Positions 60,536 to 64,000 of a stretch of DNA of 64,000 nucleotides are shown here, piece after piece. The notes under the pieces were generated by a model, which saw nothing but the letters and a program-made list of their open reading frames with translations, did not search any database and was not told the DNA's origin. Each line of letters begins with the position of its first letter. The stretch's first letter is position 1. A program made the position numbers and the translations under genes. The stretch lies in NCBI RefSeq assembly GCF_011602085.1, contig NZ_JAAONY010000001.1, positions 434,001 through 498,000 on the forward strand. The letters run 5' to 3'. The stretch is from Pseudoteredinibacter isoporae. GTDB lineage: Bacteria; Pseudomonadota; Gammaproteobacteria; Pseudomonadales; Cellvibrionaceae.

Positions 60536-62290
60536 ATGAATATATCGATTAAAAAAGCTTGTGTTCTCGCCTGTAGCAGCGTGCTGCTGTTCAATAGCCA
60601 AGTGCCCGGCTCACTGGCGCAAACCGCCCATGGCTCAGAAGCGATCATTGATTTAGCTGGTCAATTCCACCCGGTTGTCGGGCGCAAGGGTATGGTATCG
60701 AGCCAGGAAGCCAGAGCCAGCCAGATCGGTGTTGATATACTCCGCCAGGGTGGCAATGCCGTTGATGCTGCCGTCGCTGTAGGCTTTGCGCTGGCCGTAA
60801 CTCTGCCGAAAGCCGGTAACATCGGCGGAGGCGGTTTCATGCTGGTACACGATGCAAAGAGCAAGCATACCCATGCCATTGATTATCGCGAAACAGCACC
60901 AGCGGCCGCCCACAGAGATGTCTTTCTGAATAAAGACGGCAGCGTGAACAAAGACAAAGCACGCAACAGCTTTCAGAGTGCTGGCGTACCGGGCACTGTG
61001 GCTGGCCTACTGCTGGCACTCAAACAGCATGGCAGCATGAAGCCCATACAGGTTATGGCCCCCGCCATTAAGTTGGCTAGAGAAGGTTTTGTCTTATCCG
61101 AAGAACTGGCCTTGGAACTGCAACAACGCCACTCTCAATTAAGCCGTTCAAAAGCGGGACAAAATATCTTCTACAAAAAGGATGGCGGTTTTTACAAAGC
61201 GGGTGAAAAACTGATACAGAAAGATCTCGCCAATACTCTGGAAAGAATTGCCTTGACGAATGGCGAGTCTTTTTACCATGGCGAAACTGCTGATCTTATC
61301 GTCAAGGATTCCAAGCGGCGTGGCGGATTAATCACCAAAGACGATCTTAGAAACTACAAACCTGCTCTGCGCAAAGCTGCCACTGGCAATTATCGCGGAT
61401 ACGATTTAGTGACCATGCCACCACCAAGCGCCAGTGGTATTCATATTATTCAGATGCTCAATATTCTGGAAAACAGCCAACTGCAGAATATCCCCCACAA
61501 CAGCGCCGCACATTTGCACCAACTGAGCAGCGCCATGCAGTTTGCCTTTGCCGATCGCAGCGAACACTTGGGAGATCCCGATTTTTACGATGTGCCGGTC
61601 GACATCATCACCAGCAAATCGTACGCAAAACAGCTGGCTGAAAAAATCGATCCGGATCATGCCAAAAGTGCGGCTGAAATTAAGCCTCTTAATATTAGAG
61701 CCTTTAAAGAGAGCCCTGACACCACACATTTTTCCGTGATTGATCAATACGGCAATGCCGTATCCAATACCTACACCCTGAATTTCAGCTATGGTTCTGG
61801 CATTGTTGTAAAGGGTGCTGGCTTTATTCTGAATAATGAAATGGACGATTTCTCGGCAAAACCCGGCGTGCCTAACGCTTTCGGTTTAATCGGGCGGGAA
61901 GCTAATGCCATTGAAGCCGGTAAGCGCCCGCTGAGTTCCATGGCCCCGACCATTATCTTTAAAAACGACAAACCTTTTATGATTACCGGTAGTCCTGGCG
62001 GCAGTAAAATTGCCAATGCGGTTCTGCAAACCATCAGTAACGTGATCGATTACGATATGAATATTGCTCAGGCTTCTTCGGTACCCAGAATTCATCATCA
62101 GTGGCTGCCTGATGTACTGAACTATGAATCCGGCATCAGCGCCGATACGGTGAAGATTCTGAATCAGATGGGCTATACCACCAAAACCAGCAAAGGTATT
62201 GGCAGCACTCAATCGATTTTGGTCAAAGGTGGTATTGTTTATGGCGCCTCAGACCCGAGACGCCCAGGTGCGGCAACCATTGCTGAATAG
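60536..62290 (+). CDS. ggt: Gamma-glutamyltransferase, canonical type
   Basis: 584 residues. Signal sequence (ACVLACSSVLLFNSQVPGSLAQ, broken: SSVLLFNSQVPGSLAQ). Motifs follow E. coli GGT closely: GGNAVDAAVAVGFALAVT, IGGGGFMLVHD, Arg of IDYRETAP, catalytic Thr396 in PDTTHFSVID, TYTLN, NNEMDDFSAKPGVPNAFG lid loop, RPLSSMAPT and the oxyanion GSPGGSK. The Asp equivalent to E. coli Asp433 and both Ser of PLSSM are kept; Gln430 is replaced by Glu. It cleaves glutathione and other gamma-glutamyl compounds in the periplasm. It follows a terminator by 22 bases and has a weak ribosome site. Confidence 0.93.
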   Translation: MNISIKKACVLACSSVLLFNSQVPGSLAQTAHGSEAIIDLAGQFHPVVGRKGMVSSQEARASQIGVDILRQGGNAVDAAVAVGFALAVTLPKAGNIGGGGFMLVHDAKSKHTHAIDYRETAPAAAHRDVFLNKDGSVNKDKARNSFQSAGVPGTVAGLLLALKQHGSMKPIQVMAPAIKLAREGFVLSEELALELQQRHSQLSRSKAGQNIFYKKDGGFYKAGEKLIQKDLANTLERIALTNGESFYHGETADLIVKDSKRRGGLITKDDLRNYKPALRKAATGNYRGYDLVTMPPPSASGIHIIQMLNILENSQLQNIPHNSAAHLHQLSSAMQFAFADRSEHLGDPDFYDVPVDIITSKSYAKQLAEKIDPDHAKSAAEIKPLNIRAFKESPDTTHFSVIDQYGNAVSNTYTLNFSYGSGIVVKGAGFILNNEMDDFSAKPGVPNAFGLIGREANAIEAGKRPLSSMAPTIIFKNDKPFMITGSPGGSKIANAVLQTISNVIDYDMNIAQASSVPRIHHQWLPDVLNYESGISADTVKILNQMGYTTKTSKGIGSTQSILVKGGIVYGASDPRRPGAATIAE

Positions 62291-62339
62291 GCGATAGTCC
62301 ACACCCAGATGAAGCCTGCATACTGTGAGGTGTGTGGGC

Positions 62340-63137
62340 TTAAAAGGTTTTTAAAAAGCGATCTTCATCCGGGCTGTTCATTCTCTCGCCCATAATCTTC
62401 GCCAGGGAGCCGTTTTCTTCCAGACGCTGATAGCTGGCTTTAAGCTGTTCAAGCACATTTTTATCGGTATCCAAACTGGCGGCGATGTAAAGCCCTTTCG
62501 AGATGCCTTCCAGCTTGATCACCGGTTCAAATTTATTGCAGTCTACCTTTTCTTTTTCACATAGGGTCAGTAAACCCGCAGAACTGGATGCGAACAGCTC
62601 GACCCGCTTACGCAGAAGTTTATGAAAGTTTTGTCGATTGGAATTTACCTGTTCTACATTGTCGATGCCATGTGAACTCAAATAAACATGGTGAGCATGA
62701 AAATTAACTACGCCAACCTTATAGCGATTAATTTCATCGAGAGAGTTTACTGAGATGTCACGGCGTTCCCGCAATTTAAACAAGTAGTAGTGAACGGGTG
62801 TGATTTGCCCAATCCAGTGGAATTTGTCTTCTCGCACCGAAGTTCTTGCCAGTGGGTAAATAATGACGTCGGCTTCGGATTCCGCACGGCGATACGCACG
62901 CTTCCAGGGTACAAAGTACAAATTGTAGTCAAAACCTGTCTGGCCGATAAGCTCCTGAACCAACTCAGTGGCCTGCCCGTCGGCGAGATTATCCCGACTG
63001 CGAAAGGTAATGGGGGTTTTTTCCGTTAATACGTCCAGCTCAAGTTCTGCAAGACTGATTGGTGCACCCAGTCCGCCTCCCAGTGACAGCAAGGCTGCCA
63101 ACACACACCGGGGTAAACGCCGAGGTAATCGCTTCAT
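62340..63137 (-). CDS. Periplasmic solute-binding protein paired with a hybrid kinase
   Basis: 265 residues. Signal peptide VLAALLSLGGGLGAPISLA, then a family 3 binding-protein fold: LDVLTEKTPITFRSRDNL, LVQELIGQTGFDYNLYFVPWKRAYRRAESEADVI (broken: FVPWKRAYRRAESEADVI) and YPLARTSVREDKFHWIGQ. It has no adjacent permease. It lies 6 bases after the stop of a hybrid histidine kinase gene on the same strand, so the pair may form a sensing unit. Ligand unknown; it is convergent with ggt. Confidence 0.8.
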   Translation of the reverse strand: MKRLPRRLPRCVLAALLSLGGGLGAPISLAELELDVLTEKTPITFRSRDNLADGQATELVQELIGQTGFDYNLYFVPWKRAYRRAESEADVIIYPLARTSVREDKFHWIGQITPVHYYLFKLRERRDISVNSLDEINRYKVGVVNFHAHHVYLSSHGIDNVEQVNSNRQNFHKLLRKRVELFASSSAGLLTLCEKEKVDCNKFEPVIKLEGISKGLYIAASLDTDKNVLEQLKASYQRLEENGSLAKIMGERMNSPDEDRFLKTF

Positions 63138-63143
63138 TATTAT

Positions 63144-64000
63144 CTACATCTTATTCGGCTGATATTGATTGATTGCACTCTGCGTTATTCTCATGGTTTT
63201 CATCCACAGCGCATAAGTAGCGGGGCTCAATATACCATCATCATCGGCGAAACTCTCAAATAAATCGAGCATAGCCCGCAGGCCGAAGTTTCCAGCCAAG
63301 CCTTTCAGTTTGTGTAGCTGCTCTTTGCTGATCGGCTCTCCAGGCGCCACGCCTTCTGTTTCGGACATGTTCTTTTGCAGTTCCTGCAAGGCCTTATCAT
63401 ATAGCTGAGCTGCGGGCTCCAGCCCAAGATTACTGAAATGTTCATGAACAATGCTATTGTCCAGAGCGTGGCTTTGACGGGCAATATCTTCAGCCAGCAG
63501 TTTAATCAATTCCGGGTAATCTACCGGCTTTTCAATCACACCATCCATACCGGCCTGAAAACAACGAGCTTTGGTTTGTGGATCGACATGGGCAGTAACG
63601 CCATAAATCAAACCGCAATAACTCAGCTGACGCAGTTGTCGAGTTGCTTCGATACCATCGAGACTCGGCATATTTACATCCATCAGCACGGCCTGGGGAT
63701 TTTCTTCTTTGGCCAGGGTAATCGCTTCCAAACCGTTACCGGCGCTGAACACATTGTGCTGGTTTTCCTCGAAATACCATTTCGCCAGATTCACATTCAT
63801 TTCCACATCATCAGCCACCAGAATCCGCATCGGCGCTGCAGGCTGCTTGTGTTGTTTTTCATCAATAGAAGGCATTTGCTGGGCGTTCTTGACCGGCACT
63901 TCAAAGAAAAATTCAGACCCTTCGGATTCCCGGCTACTGTAGTCGATTCGTCCATCCATTTTTTCAACGATGGCCTTACAGATCGCCAGGCCCATACCCG
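63144..64000 (-). CDS. Hybrid sensor histidine kinase, C-terminal part (HATPase-REC-HPt)
   Basis: The visible 285 codons are the 3' end of a gene that continues past the window. They begin in the ATP-binding domain G2 box (GMGLAICKAIVEKMDG), then a receiver domain MRILVADDVEMNVNLAKWYF with phosphorylation-site Asp in VLMDVNMPSLDG and the conserved Lys in VIEKPVD, then an HPt domain with the phosphotransfer His in EQLHKLKGLAGNFG. This is a BarA/EvgS-like phosphorelay protein that passes phosphate to a separate regulator not seen here. The sensory part is outside the window. Confidence 0.92.
   Translation of the reverse strand, partial: GMGLAICKAIVEKMDGRIDYSSRESEGSEFFFEVPVKNAQQMPSIDEKQHKQPAAPMRILVADDVEMNVNLAKWYFEENQHNVFSAGNGLEAITLAKEENPQAVLMDVNMPSLDGIEATRQLRQLSYCGLIYGVTAHVDPQTKARCFQAGMDGVIEKPVDYPELIKLLAEDIARQSHALDNSIVHEHFSNLGLEPAAQLYDKALQELQKNMSETEGVAPGEPISKEQLHKLKGLAGNFGLRAMLDLFESFADDDGILSPATYALWMKTMRITQSAINQYQPNKM

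Noticed and set aside
1-64000. CRISPR arrays, tRNA or rRNA genes, insertion sequences, prophage
   Set aside because: No regularly spaced repeats, transposase, integrase, phage structural gene or tRNA-like sequence was recognised by reading.

Overview
The window comes from a marine-type gammaproteobacterium with moderate GC content. The gene sets and their order recall Pseudomonas and the Cellvibrionales/Oceanospirillales. Evidence for this is the order coxB-coxA-ctaG-coxC-(DUF2909)-SURF1-hyp-ctaA-ctaB-sco, the polA/engB/cytochrome c4/dsbA neighbourhood, the znu/zur cluster, prlC-yheV, and many large TonB-dependent receptors. I see no rRNA, tRNA, CRISPR array, insertion sequence or phage gene. 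Both ends cut a gene: an HxlR-type regulator on the left and a hybrid histidine kinase on the right.

Region 1 (0-17 kb) is a cell-surface region. Two membrane sulfatase-fold enzymes (one OpgB-like) run rightward. They meet a closely packed leftward run of nine genes (17023 to 4908): lipidated secretin, small lipoprotein, parvulin-type prolyl isomerase, polysaccharide ABC exporter (Wzt with C-terminal cargo domain, and Wzm), a methyltransferase with a C-terminal coiled coil, and three glycosyltransferase proteins. Joining a type II-like secretin to an ABC polysaccharide exporter is the most unusual gene arrangement here.

Region 2 (17-30 kb) holds a short-chain dehydrogenase, a dehydrogenase-hydrolase fusion, a diguanylate cyclase, dsbA, cytochrome c4, engB, a TonB receptor and polA. 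Downstream of polA, on its strand, lies a sigma-E/AlgU-like promoter followed by about 90 bases with a CU-rich stretch and a strong terminator. This is probably a small RNA at the position held by Spot 42 in enterics and ErsA in Pseudomonas.

Region 3 (30-50 kb) holds a small secreted protein behind a leader with its own terminator, the zinc uptake system with a Zur operator (znuA divergent from zur-znuC-znuB), a periplasmic binding protein, the aa3/caa3-type cytochrome c oxidase operon with its heme A and copper assembly factors, a MATE exporter, a conserved unknown protein, prlC-yheV, and an operon of a degenerate-motif GGDEF protein with an AraC regulator.

Region 4 (50-64 kb) looks like a phosphate-starvation and nutrient-scavenging island. 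Two Pho-box-like sites lie in the divergent intergenic region. One faces the GGDEF/AraC operon. The other faces a TonB receptor and a two-domain beta-propeller phytase with an inner-membrane retention signal. Then come a gamma-glutamyltransferase with substrate-pocket substitutions, a second TonB receptor, a canonical gamma-glutamyltransferase, a periplasmic binding protein and a hybrid histidine kinase. The likely scheme is import of phytate and gamma-glutamyl or related compounds through TonB receptors, with hydrolysis in the periplasm. Region-level functions are inference from family and position; no database search was run.
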